Shown: positions 37,158-46,169 of the stretch, in pieces
How positions within the stretch are numbered: position 1 is the first letter of the stretch
How the letters are laid out: every line of letters begins with the position of its first letter
The notes under the pieces: model-generated
What the model saw: the letters and a program-made list of their open reading frames with translations, nothing else
The model's database searches: none
Told to the model about the DNA's origin: nothing
Origin: Acidobacteriaceae bacterium
GTDB lineage: Bacteria; Acidobacteriota; Terriglobia; Terriglobales; Acidobacteriaceae
Assembly: GCA_028283625.1 (NCBI GenBank)
Contig: JAPWKG010000030.1
Coordinates: 1-64,000 of the forward strand
Reading direction: 5' to 3'
DNA length: 64,000 nt
Position numbers and translations under genes: made by a program

Positions 37158-38348
37158 ATGAACGCTCAAGACAAGAAGTACAACTCGGGCCGCCTGATTG
37201 GAGTTGCCATCGTCGTGCTGGCCATCGTCGCGCTGGCCATCGCGGTCCTGCAGGTGGACCACCACCCGCGCACCGATGACGCAACCATCCGCGCCAATAC
37301 CATTGCGTTCGCTCCGGAGGTCGAAGGCCGACTCGTTGAGCTGAACGTGAAAGACAACCAACTCGTCCACAAAGGCGATGTTCTTTTCGTCATCGATCCG
37401 CGACCCTATCAATATGCTCTGGAACAGGCCAAGGCTGACCAGGCGATGCTCGAAGGTCAGATTAATGACGAGCGCCGCCGCATCGCTACGGAAAAGAGTG
37501 CGGTCGGTGCGGCACAGGCCGGAATTCTGAGTTCAAAGAGTGGCATCAGCTCGTCTGAAGCCAACTACGAGGCCTCGGAAGCCGCCGTGGAACACGCCAA
37601 GGCAGCACAGACCTCAGCCAATGCACAGCTGCAGTTTGCACAGAACGACTACAACCGCATCGCGCCTCTGCTCGCCAAGCACTATGTCACGACACAGCAG
37701 GTCGATCAGGCGCAAACTGTGCTTCGAGTTGCGCAGGAAGCCTCGCGACAGGCAGCAAGCCAGCTCCTGCAGGCACAGGCGCAGCAGTCAATGGCGCTCT
37801 CCGCCAAGCAGAGCGCAGAAGCCGGACTGCAGGCATCGCACGCAAAGTTAGGGGAAGCGATCCATACGGTGGACACGCTTGAAACGCTGATGGCACAGCG
37901 CCCGAACCGTGCAGCGAAGATCGAGCAAGCGCAGCTGAATCTCAACTGGACTGAAGTGCGCGCTCCGTTCGATGGCTACGTGGTGAACATGAATATCTCG
38001 CAGGGTGAGTACGCTCATCCCGGCACAGCCATGTTTACCCTCGTCGACACCAGCACATGGTGGGTTCTCTCGAACTACCGCGAGTCGAAGCTGAAGTACA
38101 TTCAGCCCGGCATGCACGTAGAGGTCTACCTGATGGAGCACCCGACCCGCCGCTTCGACGGCGTTGTCGACAGCGTGGGACGCGGCATCTTCCCGGAGGA
38201 TGGTGGAACGGCGGCCGGACTACCGAACATTGATCGCACCCTGAACTGGGTCCATCTGTCCGCGCGTTTCCCCGTTCGTATCCGCGTCCTGAACCCTGAC
38301 CCCGCTCTGTTCCGTGTTGGCGGTACAGCCATCACAATCGTCCGCTAA
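37158..38348 (+). CDS. HlyD/MdtN-type periplasmic adaptor
   Basis: A 396-residue membrane-fusion protein bridging the inner-membrane FUSC partner and the TolC-like channel. It has one N-terminal transmembrane helix (about 12-33), a biotinyl-lipoyl-like domain (TIRANTIAFAPEVEGRLVELNVKDNQLVHKGDVLFVIDPRPY), a long alpha-helical hairpin, and a beta-barrel domain with the family phrase NLNWTEVRAPFDGYVVN. The start has AGGAG. This is the EmrA/MdtN subclass. Confidence 0.93.
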   Translation: MNAQDKKYNSGRLIGVAIVVLAIVALAIAVLQVDHHPRTDDATIRANTIAFAPEVEGRLVELNVKDNQLVHKGDVLFVIDPRPYQYALEQAKADQAMLEGQINDERRRIATEKSAVGAAQAGILSSKSGISSSEANYEASEAAVEHAKAAQTSANAQLQFAQNDYNRIAPLLAKHYVTTQQVDQAQTVLRVAQEASRQAASQLLQAQAQQSMALSAKQSAEAGLQASHAKLGEAIHTVDTLETLMAQRPNRAAKIEQAQLNLNWTEVRAPFDGYVVNMNISQGEYAHPGTAMFTLVDTSTWWVLSNYRESKLKYIQPGMHVEVYLMEHPTRRFDGVVDSVGRGIFPEDGGTAAGLPNIDRTLNWVHLSARFPVRIRVLNPDPALFRVGGTAITIVR

Positions 38349-38357
38349 GAAGGCTCT

Positions 38358-40157
38358 ATGGTGAAGCTGTCCAGCGATAACGAGGTGCTGAAAACCCTGC
38401 GTACGGAACTGATGCCGTACCCCGGGCGCCTGGCGGGAAGCGCACGCGATATGCTTGCGCTCATCCTAGCCATCGTTCTGGCCGAGACCCTCAGGGTGCC
38501 CAGCATCTCGCTTTCCGCAGCGCTGCTGCTGCTCATTCAGCGAGAGCGCCCGGGGTTGATGCTGAAGGCAGGCATTCAGGTTCTGCTGGGCTGCGCCTTA
38601 GCGTCTGCCGCCAGCCTGACCTGGGTACAAGCAACCGACGGCACCGCCGCAGCGCGCTTTCTCGGTGTGCTGCTGGGCATCTTTATCGCAGCCTTCTGCA
38701 TGGCAGGCACAACCCTTCCGCTTTTCTGGACCATCTTCGGCTTCTATGGGTTTGTCGATTTAGCGTTCTGGGACGGCCACCACTCCGACGATGCCGGAGT
38801 ACGCTACTGCCTCTACAACATTGTCTCTTTTGCTCTGGTGCTGGCCTGCGGCGCAGCCGTGGAGTACATCTTCGGCACGCGGCATCCGGGCGTAGAACTC
38901 CAAACCGAGATGAAGCGCCGCATCAGTGCATTGGAAGAGTTCTATAGCGCGGCTGCAACGCAGGATCTGAAGACGCACCCACAACGCCTTCGTCTGGCGC
39001 AGCAAAAGCTGCTCACGCTGGTCCATGCAGGCGACTTCCGGTTGAACGAACTGCACGATCAGCTGCGCGATACCAGCGCGGATCGAACGTCCGTGCCTGT
39101 TGGCCTGCAATACCGTATCGGCATCCTGAGCCGCGTACTGCAAAAGAGTGTGGCCTTCGGCTTTGCACCGCCTTCCGACGAAGAACGCCAGATCTTCCAG
39201 GCCATCGCAGAACAATGCCGGGAGATGGACGTTCCCCGCCAGGAGTATCCGGCTCCCCCTGTAGAAATCAAACGTCCTGCATTGCGCGAGGTCTTCTTCG
39301 ACCTCCAGCAGTACGCCTCCGTCTCTCGCACAGCAGAAGCCACGCAAGAGCAGCTCAAAAAGCCAAGCTCCGGCCCGGCGCACTTTCAGTTCTTCGTGCC
39401 TGGCGTTTTCGAAACTCCGGACACCGTGCTCTACGCCCTGAAGCTCACGCTTTCGGCCATCACCTGCTACACCCTCTATAACGCCTTTGCGTGGCCGGGC
39501 ATCCTCACCTGTGTCGTTACGGTGCTCTTCACGGGCCTGAATACCACCGGTGCCATGAAGCAGAAGCAGCTCTACCGTTTCTCGGGCGCGTTTATTGGCG
39601 GCACAATCGGCATCTTTACCGTATCGGTGTTCTTTCCGAACATGGATTCGATTACGTCGTTTGTCGTGCTGCTTGCACCCGTGATGTTTCTTGCCGGATG
39701 GGTCATGCGCAGCCCTCGCATCGGTTACGTCGGCGTACAGATCGCCTTTGCCTTCTCGCTCACCACGCTGCCCGGCTTTGGCCCTTCGACGGAGATCTCT
39801 CCTGCGCGTGACCGCCTCTTCGGCATCTCTCTGGGCATCGCGGTTCTTTGGCTCATCTTCGATCAGCTATGGCCTCGACGCGCCAGCGACGTTTTGCAAA
39901 AAGCGCTGATACAAATTGAAAAAGCGACGCAGCAGCTTGGACGCACCTCTTCCGGAAGAACTGCAGAGGTCGATTATCTGCGCGCTCTGGTCTCGCAGGA
40001 GCTGGCCAATGTGCAACAGCTTGAAAGCGCTTCGCTCTTCGATATCGGCCGGCACCGCAAACGCGAGATGACGCGCACGCGCCACATCGCGCGTCAGATC
40101 GAAGCTGCCGCCGCAGACTTCTACCAAACGCTTGAACTCAAGCTGGGCAGCGCGTAG
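38358..40157 (+). CDS. FUSC-family inner membrane protein (MdtO-like)
   Basis: A 599-residue aromatic-acid-exporter-type protein. Two blocks of about five or six transmembrane helices (about 25-160 and 345-490) flank a soluble helical region, and a cytoplasmic helical tail follows. The pattern is that of MdtO/YdhK/AaeB transporters. With the adaptor, channel and YtcA it completes a pump like E. coli MdtNOP, which is linked to resistance to dyes, detergents and puromycin. It follows mdtN by nine bases. Substrates here are unknown. Confidence 0.88.
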   Translation: MVKLSSDNEVLKTLRTELMPYPGRLAGSARDMLALILAIVLAETLRVPSISLSAALLLLIQRERPGLMLKAGIQVLLGCALASAASLTWVQATDGTAAARFLGVLLGIFIAAFCMAGTTLPLFWTIFGFYGFVDLAFWDGHHSDDAGVRYCLYNIVSFALVLACGAAVEYIFGTRHPGVELQTEMKRRISALEEFYSAAATQDLKTHPQRLRLAQQKLLTLVHAGDFRLNELHDQLRDTSADRTSVPVGLQYRIGILSRVLQKSVAFGFAPPSDEERQIFQAIAEQCREMDVPRQEYPAPPVEIKRPALREVFFDLQQYASVSRTAEATQEQLKKPSSGPAHFQFFVPGVFETPDTVLYALKLTLSAITCYTLYNAFAWPGILTCVVTVLFTGLNTTGAMKQKQLYRFSGAFIGGTIGIFTVSVFFPNMDSITSFVVLLAPVMFLAGWVMRSPRIGYVGVQIAFAFSLTTLPGFGPSTEISPARDRLFGISLGIAVLWLIFDQLWPRRASDVLQKALIQIEKATQQLGRTSSGRTAEVDYLRALVSQELANVQQLESASLFDIGRHRKREMTRTRHIARQIEAAAADFYQTLELKLGSA

Positions 40158-40251
40158 AAACTTTGAGCCACACACCTGAACGTGTTGCAGGCAGGCCGTG
40201 ACATATCATGGAGCTTCCAGCCTCGGCACAGGCCGGGCTTCAGGAGCAGCG

Positions 40252-41232
40252 ATGTCCTGCAACACCCCATCTTCGGTCAAGAAGGCCTGCTGCACTCCAT
40301 CGGCAGAGCGAGAGCGCATCGAACCAGTGCTCTCGGTAGCGCATCGAGCCGACAGAGTCCGGCCCGAGCTGGCGCAGGAGATGATCACCCTCCCTGCAAG
40401 CAGCTTTCTGATGGGAACAGATTACGCCGAAGCCTTTCTGGCCGATGGAGAAGGCCCGGTACGCGAAGTCTCTCTCTCGGCCTTCCGCATCGACCGGACC
40501 CCGGTCACCAATGACACCTTCGCTCGCTTTGTTGAGCAAACTGGCTATACCACCGAAGCAGAACGCTACGGCTGGTCCTTCGTCTTCTGGCAAAGCATCC
40601 CGGAAGATCGCTGGGCAGAGCTGGTGGAAGATACCGTAGCGTCCACGCCGTGGTGGTGCAAGGTATCAGGCGCGAGCTGGAAGCACCCTGAAGGCCCAGG
40701 CTCTGACATCGAGAATCGCTCCAACCATCCGGTCGTTCATCTCTCGTGGAATGACACGCAGGCCTACTGCGAGTGGTCCGGCCAACGACTCCCGACCGAG
40801 GCCGAGTGGGAGTTTGCCGCACGAGGTGGTCTGGTGCAAAAGCTTTACCCCTGGGGCGACCAGTTACGCGACAAAGGCAAGCACCTTTGCAACATATGGC
40901 AAGGCGAGTTCCCGAACGTTGACACCGGCGAAGATGGCTACCAAGGCACCTGTCCGGTAGAGGCGTTCCCAGCCAACGGCTACGGGCTGTACTCCGCCAC
41001 CGGCAACACCTGGGAGTGGTGCGCGGACTGGTTTGATCCCGCGTATCACCGCGCAGCCACGCGCATTGACCCGCACGGACCGCCCGAGGGCCAGGCAAGG
41101 GTGATGAAAGGCGGCTCCTTTCTCTGCCACAAGTCTTATTGCAACCGGTACCGCGTTGCAGCCCGCAGCTCCAACACTCCGGACAGCTCAACAGCCCACA
41201 TCGGTTTTCGCTGCGCGGCAGACCTTGCCTGA
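40252..41232 (+). CDS. formylglycine-generating enzyme (SUMF1/FGE)
   Basis: A 326-residue copper-dependent oxidase that converts a cysteine in a C-x-P-x-R sulfatase motif to formylglycine. It follows true FGE rather than just the generic FGE-sulfatase fold. The C terminus has GGSFLCHKSYCNRYRVAARS with the catalytic cysteine pair (C292 and C297), then NTPDSST and GFRCAAD. Calcium/tryptophan motifs (TNDTFARFVEQTGY; RLPTEAEWEFAARGG; GNTWEWCADWFD) are present. No sulfatase is encoded in the window, so its client is elsewhere. AGGAG five bases upstream fixes ATG 40252. Confidence 0.9.
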   Translation: MSCNTPSSVKKACCTPSAERERIEPVLSVAHRADRVRPELAQEMITLPASSFLMGTDYAEAFLADGEGPVREVSLSAFRIDRTPVTNDTFARFVEQTGYTTEAERYGWSFVFWQSIPEDRWAELVEDTVASTPWWCKVSGASWKHPEGPGSDIENRSNHPVVHLSWNDTQAYCEWSGQRLPTEAEWEFAARGGLVQKLYPWGDQLRDKGKHLCNIWQGEFPNVDTGEDGYQGTCPVEAFPANGYGLYSATGNTWEWCADWFDPAYHRAATRIDPHGPPEGQARVMKGGSFLCHKSYCNRYRVAARSSNTPDSSTAHIGFRCAADLA

Positions 41233-41414
41233 TTCAAACAAGCCCAGCCTGCAGCATTCTCTGTAGAATGGCTCCGTTCCCAGGCGGCCGTTCCTGTAGG
41301 GTTCGATCAAGCAACACGTAAACGTGGGCTTCAGTCTGCGCTCTTACGCTCGCCCCCTGCGCGACCACGGCACTCTTCCGGTATACCGAGACGCACTCAG
41401 CAGGTCCGAATTCT

Positions 41415-43793
41415 ATGAAGACGATGCTCCTTCTCTCCTTGAGCCTTTCCCTTCTCAGCGCAGCAACCAGTCCTGCGCAGCAGCAGCCAGCGGTTGCCGC
41501 TCCGGCCGCTCCCCTCCCGCGCATCCAGCGCAATGCTGCTACCGGTGACCTGACGATGCAGATCCGCGGTTTTGACCACGCCGGGCGTACGCCGGAGATG
41601 CTTTATTTACGCTCTCTCCCGCAAGGGGATCCTGCAACCGATTCATCCCTAGGCCTACGTATTCCTTCAAAACAGACAATCGTCTATTTCGAACACACCG
41701 GCAAGAGCGTTCTGCTGATCTCGTCCGCGGAAAAAGCGAAGGTGATTCTTTGGCGGTTCGACGCAAAGACAACCGCGCCTGCGGCATCGGCCATTACGGT
41801 TGAAGCTACCCAGTTTTTCCTGCGGGACGCACAAGGCATCGCTACCCAACTTTCTTCGTCAAGCGGAGGAGCGCAGCAGTACACCTATGACGGTACGCGC
41901 TCGCTCACAACAGCCAACGCGGTCAGCCGTTTCCCCGGCAGCACCTCGGTCACCGCCGAGCTAACCTTTGCTGCGCAGACACCGGCCGCATCCTTAGCCG
42001 AGGTGCCGCAGACGCTCACCCTTGCGGCAGAGCAAGCTTTCCTCGCCCTGCCGCCCGAGGAAAACAACTTCCCGCCACGCGTCTTCGATCCCCGCTCCGG
42101 CTTTCGCTTTCTCACCACCCCGTTAGAACCATCGCTTCCGGGGGCTCCTGCAACACGAAACGTGATCCTGCGGCAGCGATTGCAAAAGCAGTTTGCCGCC
42201 TGCTTTTCTGCCTGTCAGGCAGAAAAGCCGATCGTCTTCTGGCTGGACTCGAGCGTCCCGGCACCGCTGCGTGCGGCCATCCTCGAAGGTGTGAGCTGGT
42301 GGGACGCGGCGTTCGTACAGGCGGGATGGGCGCAAGGAACTCTTCGCGCCCAAACACTTCCTGCCGATGCCGTGGAGGGTGACCCTCGTTATGCCAACCG
42401 CATCTTCTGGTCGCAGGACACCACTCAGCCAGGCAGCGTGGATCTTGTGGTTGATCCACGCACCGGGGCAGTGCTGCGCAGCACGATCGTGTTGAGTCGC
42501 GCCGGCGCGGAAGAGAACTACCATCTGGCGGAAGCACTTCTGCTTCCCTACGACAACAACCGCGTACTCGCTGAGAATAATCCGATGCAGGCCTTTGCGC
42601 TTGCCTGGATTCGTCATGACACCGCGCACCAGATTGGCAAGGCACTGGGGCTGGAGAACAACCCCGCCGCATCCAGCATCGCCTGGGATGAAAGTGTCAT
42701 GGATGAGGCCTTTCCCTTCCTCGCGCTCAACGCAGAGGGGAGCGTCGACCTCTCTCATGCCTACCCGCAGAGTATCGGCCCGTGGGATAAGCTCGCCATC
42801 AGCTATGGATACCGCAGCTTTCGCTCCAAGAACGAGGAGGCCGCGGCGCTCCAAGCACTACTCGCCGACGCAGATCGCTCCGGCCAGTTCTATATCGAGG
42901 ACAAAGACGCGACCGGTAACGGCTCTGCGCATCCGTTTGCGCATGCCCGCGACAATGGCCATGATGCAGCCGGCGCACTCACCCACATACTGCAGGTTCG
43001 TGCTGCTGCGCTTGCCCGGCTGAACCAACAGGCGATCCCCTATGGGGCTCCACTTTCCAGGCTGCAGGAGGCGGTAACAACGCTTTACCTTCTCCATCGC
43101 GACCAAACTCTGGCCACGGCGAAGCAGGTTGGCTCCTTGAACTACCGTTACGCCGTTCGTGGAGCAACGGAGACTGTACCGGAAATTTACGATGCAGACG
43201 AGCAGGTAAGAGCGCTTCACGCTGTGCTCTCAGCACTCAGCCCCGCAACCCTCACCCTTCCGGAGTCGGCTCTGCGGCTCTTAGCCCCCGAGGCACCAGG
43301 TAGCCCCAGAGACAGCGTACAGATGATTTCGCATACCGGGGAAACTTTCGACCCGATCGGCGCCGCCGAGACAGCGGCCGAGGTTCCTCTTGCGGTACTG
43401 CTCGATCCGGAACGCGCTTCACGCATGATCGAATACCACATGCGATCGCCGAAATCGCCGAGCTTTCGCGCCGTGCTGGAAGGCATCTCCCACACCACCG
43501 CGGAACGGCCCGAAGGCGGACATAGCATGAGCTCTGAAGTCGAGCGCGCCGTGGAAACACTGGCCCTTCAGCGCATGATGAGCCTTGCGGTCGACCCAAA
43601 AGCCTCTAGCCAGGCACGCGCCATCACATGCTCTCATCTTCAGGATGTGCTGGATCAGCTCACCCGAGATCCAATGCCCGACGATACCGCCGAAGCGATC
43701 CATCGGCGTGCTCTGCTGGATATGCTCCATCGGTTTGAGCACGATCCTGCAGCTTTTCTTCCGAAGAACAGGAGCGAACACGCAGCCTTCTGA
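41415..43793 (+). CDS. exported DUF5117/DUF4953 metalloprotease-like protein with degenerate zinc site
   Basis: A 792-residue secreted protein with a signal peptide (LLLSLSLSLLSAATSPA) and the architecture of the large zincin-like DUF5117-DUF4953 family: N-terminal beta domain, a peptidase-like core, a C-terminal helical region. In active relatives the core carries H-E-x-x-H-x-x-G-x-x-L-G-L-x-H-N. Here the corresponding segment, residues 401-416, reads HDTAHQIGKALGLENN. The catalytic Glu is Asp and the expected third ligand His is Asn. It may therefore be a binding or structural pseudo-protease. No Shine-Dalgarno site is obvious. Confidence 0.78.
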   Translation: MKTMLLLSLSLSLLSAATSPAQQQPAVAAPAAPLPRIQRNAATGDLTMQIRGFDHAGRTPEMLYLRSLPQGDPATDSSLGLRIPSKQTIVYFEHTGKSVLLISSAEKAKVILWRFDAKTTAPAASAITVEATQFFLRDAQGIATQLSSSSGGAQQYTYDGTRSLTTANAVSRFPGSTSVTAELTFAAQTPAASLAEVPQTLTLAAEQAFLALPPEENNFPPRVFDPRSGFRFLTTPLEPSLPGAPATRNVILRQRLQKQFAACFSACQAEKPIVFWLDSSVPAPLRAAILEGVSWWDAAFVQAGWAQGTLRAQTLPADAVEGDPRYANRIFWSQDTTQPGSVDLVVDPRTGAVLRSTIVLSRAGAEENYHLAEALLLPYDNNRVLAENNPMQAFALAWIRHDTAHQIGKALGLENNPAASSIAWDESVMDEAFPFLALNAEGSVDLSHAYPQSIGPWDKLAISYGYRSFRSKNEEAAALQALLADADRSGQFYIEDKDATGNGSAHPFAHARDNGHDAAGALTHILQVRAAALARLNQQAIPYGAPLSRLQEAVTTLYLLHRDQTLATAKQVGSLNYRYAVRGATETVPEIYDADEQVRALHAVLSALSPATLTLPESALRLLAPEAPGSPRDSVQMISHTGETFDPIGAAETAAEVPLAVLLDPERASRMIEYHMRSPKSPSFRAVLEGISHTTAERPEGGHSMSSEVERAVETLALQRMMSLAVDPKASSQARAITCSHLQDVLDQLTRDPMPDDTAEAIHRRALLDMLHRFEHDPAAFLPKNRSEHAAF

Positions 43794-43817
43794 AACGCAT
43801 AGGGTCGGCTCTTCCTC

Positions 43818-44618
43818 TCAACGCCCGAGCCAACCGCCATCCACGTTAAACACTCCTCCGGTGATGTACGCTCCGGCCCTTGAAGCCAGCAACACAGCGA
43901 GCCCGGATAGATCCTCAGGCTCTCCCCAGCGACCTGCCGGAATGCGCTCAAGGATTTGCCGGTTACGTGTTTCATCCTGCTGCAACGCTGCCGTGTTTTC
44001 CGTGCGGATATACCCCGGCGCGATCGCGTTCACCGTAACGCCGCGCGCTGCCCACTCGTTTGCCAACGCCTTGGTGAGCTGCGCGACGCCTCCCTTGGAA
44101 GCGGCATAGGCCGGAACGCGAATGCCCCCTTGAAACGACAGCAGGCTTGCAATATTGAGAATGCGCCCAAAGCCCTTTGCCAGCATTGGCCTTGCCGCCA
44201 ACTGCGATAGCTGAAAAACGCTGGTCAGATTTACCTGCAGCACCTTCGACCAATCTTCGAGCGGGTACTCTTCTGCATCATGACGAAGAATCATCCCTGC
44301 ATTGTTGATCAGGATATCAACGGCTCCATGCGCGGCCTCGACCTTCTCCATCAGATGCGGAGCGCCGCTCTCTTCCTCCAGATTCTGTTGCACGCTCGAC
44401 GCTTTCCAGCCCTGCCCTCTCAGGTCTGCAGCCGTCGCTTCGGCCGGCTTGCTGTTGCCGTGGCAAATGACCTCCGCTCCGGCCTCTGCCAGAGCACGTG
44501 CCAGTGATGCTCCAATACCGCTCGAAGCTCCTGTAACCAAAGCCTTCTTGCCGGAAAGCGAGAAGGACTCCAGAATCCCTTCTCTCCAAGATGCAACGTG
44601 CTCAGAGTTGCCCGTCAT
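43818..44618 (-). CDS. kduD: KduD-like 2-dehydro-3-deoxy-D-gluconate 5-dehydrogenase (SDR)
   Basis: A 266-residue SDR: cofactor loop TGASSGIGASLARAL, NNAGMI, catalytic Ser in IASLLSFQGG, Y-x-x-x-K in YAASKGG, then the APGYIRTENT and FNVDGGW segments. This is the KduD / gluconate 5-dehydrogenase subfamily. In pectin or alginate breakdown KduD reduces 2,5-diketo-3-deoxygluconate to KDG. kduI lies 0.6 kb away across a divergent promoter region, strongly supporting this role. ATG 44618 has AGGGGCG upstream; a TTG six bases earlier is less likely. Confidence 0.85.
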   Translation of the reverse strand: MTGNSEHVASWREGILESFSLSGKKALVTGASSGIGASLARALAEAGAEVICHGNSKPAEATAADLRGQGWKASSVQQNLEEESGAPHLMEKVEAAHGAVDILINNAGMILRHDAEEYPLEDWSKVLQVNLTSVFQLSQLAARPMLAKGFGRILNIASLLSFQGGIRVPAYAASKGGVAQLTKALANEWAARGVTVNAIAPGYIRTENTAALQQDETRNRQILERIPAGRWGEPEDLSGLAVLLASRAGAYITGGVFNVDGGWLGR

Positions 44619-44663
44619 ACACAACGCCCCTTTTTCCGTTTTGTTGCATTCCCCAAAAGCCAG

Positions 44664-44693
44664 TTGCCTGCCACACCTCCGAAGAACTATAAG
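44664..44693 (+). promoter_or_regulatory. putative promoter of the cupin-kduI unit
   Basis: TTGCCT (44664-44669) and TATAAG (44688-44693) are 18 bases apart, upstream of the cupin gene, which has AGGAG before its ATG. The pectin-response regulator and its operator were not identified. Confidence 0.45.
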
Positions 44694-44737
44694 AGCTGTT
44701 CTTCAAGAATCTATGCCTCGCAGGAGCCTGAAAGATC

Positions 44738-45226
44738 ATGTTGCGCAACACTCTCTTACCTCTGGCAGTGATCGCCTGCGTCTTGCCGGCGCAAGCACAG
44801 CAACCCGCAGAGCCTGTAAAAACTGAGGTCGCCAATATCGCGGATTTAACCCAGCAAGCGCAAGGCCTGCTTGCAAAAGCACGCGCGGAAAGCGGTAGTG
44901 AAGGCATCACACTCGGCCTCTACAACCATCACAAAACCATGTTGACGGCACGCGCTCACAGCGGAGGCGCCGAGCTTCATGCCCACTTCGCCGACTTCCT
45001 GCTGGTGCTCGATGGAGAAGGCACCGAGCTAATCGGCGGGACGATACTCAATCGCACCGATGGCCCCGACGGCGAAAGCAAAGGCACACAGCTTGAAGGG
45101 GCAGTGCCGCATCCGCTGCGCAAAGGCGATATTCTGCACATTCCAGCCGGTACTCCTCATCAAGCAATTGAGGCACCGGGACAATCCATTGCCCTCTACG
45201 TCATCAAAGTGCAGGAATCGAACTAA
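44738..45226 (+). CDS. exported cupin protein
   Basis: A 162-residue periplasmic protein: signal peptide (LLPLAVIACVLPAQAQQ), a short helix, then one cupin barrel with the metal-ligand motifs AELHAHFADFLLVLDGEG and GDILHIPAGTPHQAI. It sits 23 bases before kduI and is probably cotranscribed. It could bind or isomerise an extracytoplasmic uronate, but cupins are functionally diverse and this is only inferred from context. Confidence 0.8.
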   Translation: MLRNTLLPLAVIACVLPAQAQQPAEPVKTEVANIADLTQQAQGLLAKARAESGSEGITLGLYNHHKTMLTARAHSGGAELHAHFADFLLVLDGEGTELIGGTILNRTDGPDGESKGTQLEGAVPHPLRKGDILHIPAGTPHQAIEAPGQSIALYVIKVQESN

Positions 45227-45249
45227 CCGAACACAATTTGGGAGTAGTC

Positions 45250-46080
45250 ATGAAGTTTCTTCACACAGCAGATGCGATTCGCTACCCACGCATGACGACC
45301 GCAGAGCTACGCGAATCCTTTCTGCTCGACACGCTCTTTCACGACGGCGCGGTCACGCTGGCTTATACCGATCAGGACCGCGCGGTGATCGGAGGTACGA
45401 TTCCTGTCTCCGCCCCACTTGAGCTGAAAGCACAGCCCGAGCTACGGTCAGAGTACTTCTGCGAACGAAGAGAGCTAGGCGTGCTCAATCTCGGCGGCGC
45501 TGGCGCAATCACTGTAGACGGCGCAGAGTATTCGCTCGAAAAGCTGGACTGCCTCTACATAGGTCGCGGCGCCAAGGAGATCAGCTTCGCCAGCGAGGAC
45601 GCAAACCAGCCCGCGGCATACTACCTGCTGAGCTATCCGGCACACGCGTCGCATCCCACCCGGCTGGCACGCTTTGCCGAACTGCAGCCCGTCACTCTTG
45701 GATCGTACGAAACATGTAATCGGCGATCCATCTACAAAGCCATTTACAAAGAGGGCATACAGTCCTGCCAACTCGTCATGGGCTTTACCCTGCTCGCGGC
45801 AGGTTCGAACTGGAATACGATGCCGGCCCACACGCACATGCGGCGCAGTGAGGTCTACTGCTACTTCGACCTCGATCCAGCGCAACGTGTGGTTCATCTG
45901 ATGGGACCGCCGCAGGAAACACGCCACCTGCTGATGGCCAATCGCGAGGTCGTCATCTCCCCGGGCTGGAGTATTCATGCCGGTGTTGGCACAACCGCCT
46001 ATGGCTTTTGCTGGGGCATGGGTGGAGAGAATCAGGTGTATGACGATATGGACGCGGTAAACATTACAGAGCTTCTTTAG
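45250..46080 (+). CDS. kduI: 5-dehydro-4-deoxy-D-glucuronate isomerase KduI
   Basis: A 276-residue cupin-fold zinc isomerase converting 5-keto-4-deoxyuronate (from pectin or glycosaminoglycan lyases) to 2,5-diketo-3-deoxygluconate. The family motifs are complete: ESFLLDTLF, EYFCERRELGVLNLGG, LYIGRGAKEISFAS, the zinc-binding MPAHTHMRRSEVYCYFD and SIHAGVGTTAYGFCWGMGGENQ. ATG 45250 is preceded by GGGAG. Its product is the substrate of the adjacent KduD. Confidence 0.95.
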   Translation: MKFLHTADAIRYPRMTTAELRESFLLDTLFHDGAVTLAYTDQDRAVIGGTIPVSAPLELKAQPELRSEYFCERRELGVLNLGGAGAITVDGAEYSLEKLDCLYIGRGAKEISFASEDANQPAAYYLLSYPAHASHPTRLARFAELQPVTLGSYETCNRRSIYKAIYKEGIQSCQLVMGFTLLAAGSNWNTMPAHTHMRRSEVYCYFDLDPAQRVVHLMGPPQETRHLLMANREVVISPGWSIHAGVGTTAYGFCWGMGGENQVYDDMDAVNITELL

Positions 46081-46142
46081 CAGCCAACGCTCTTGTGCCT
46101 CATATTGCGGGTTGGCCGCTATCGAAAATCCGCAATCCACGA

Positions 46143-46169
46143 AGAGCAGTCTTCTAAAAAGACTGCTCT
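46143..46169. terminator. hairpin over the end of the sugar porter gene
   Basis: AGAGCAGTCTT (46143-46153) and AAGACTGCTCT (46159-46169) form a perfect 11-bp stem spanning the transporter stop codon (46154-46156), between the convergent kduI and transporter genes. Confidence 0.5.

Noticed and set aside
40252-41232. Partner sulfatase for the FGE within the window
   Set aside because: I looked for a C-x-P-x-R sulfatase-type gene on both strands and saw none with a sulfatase fold.
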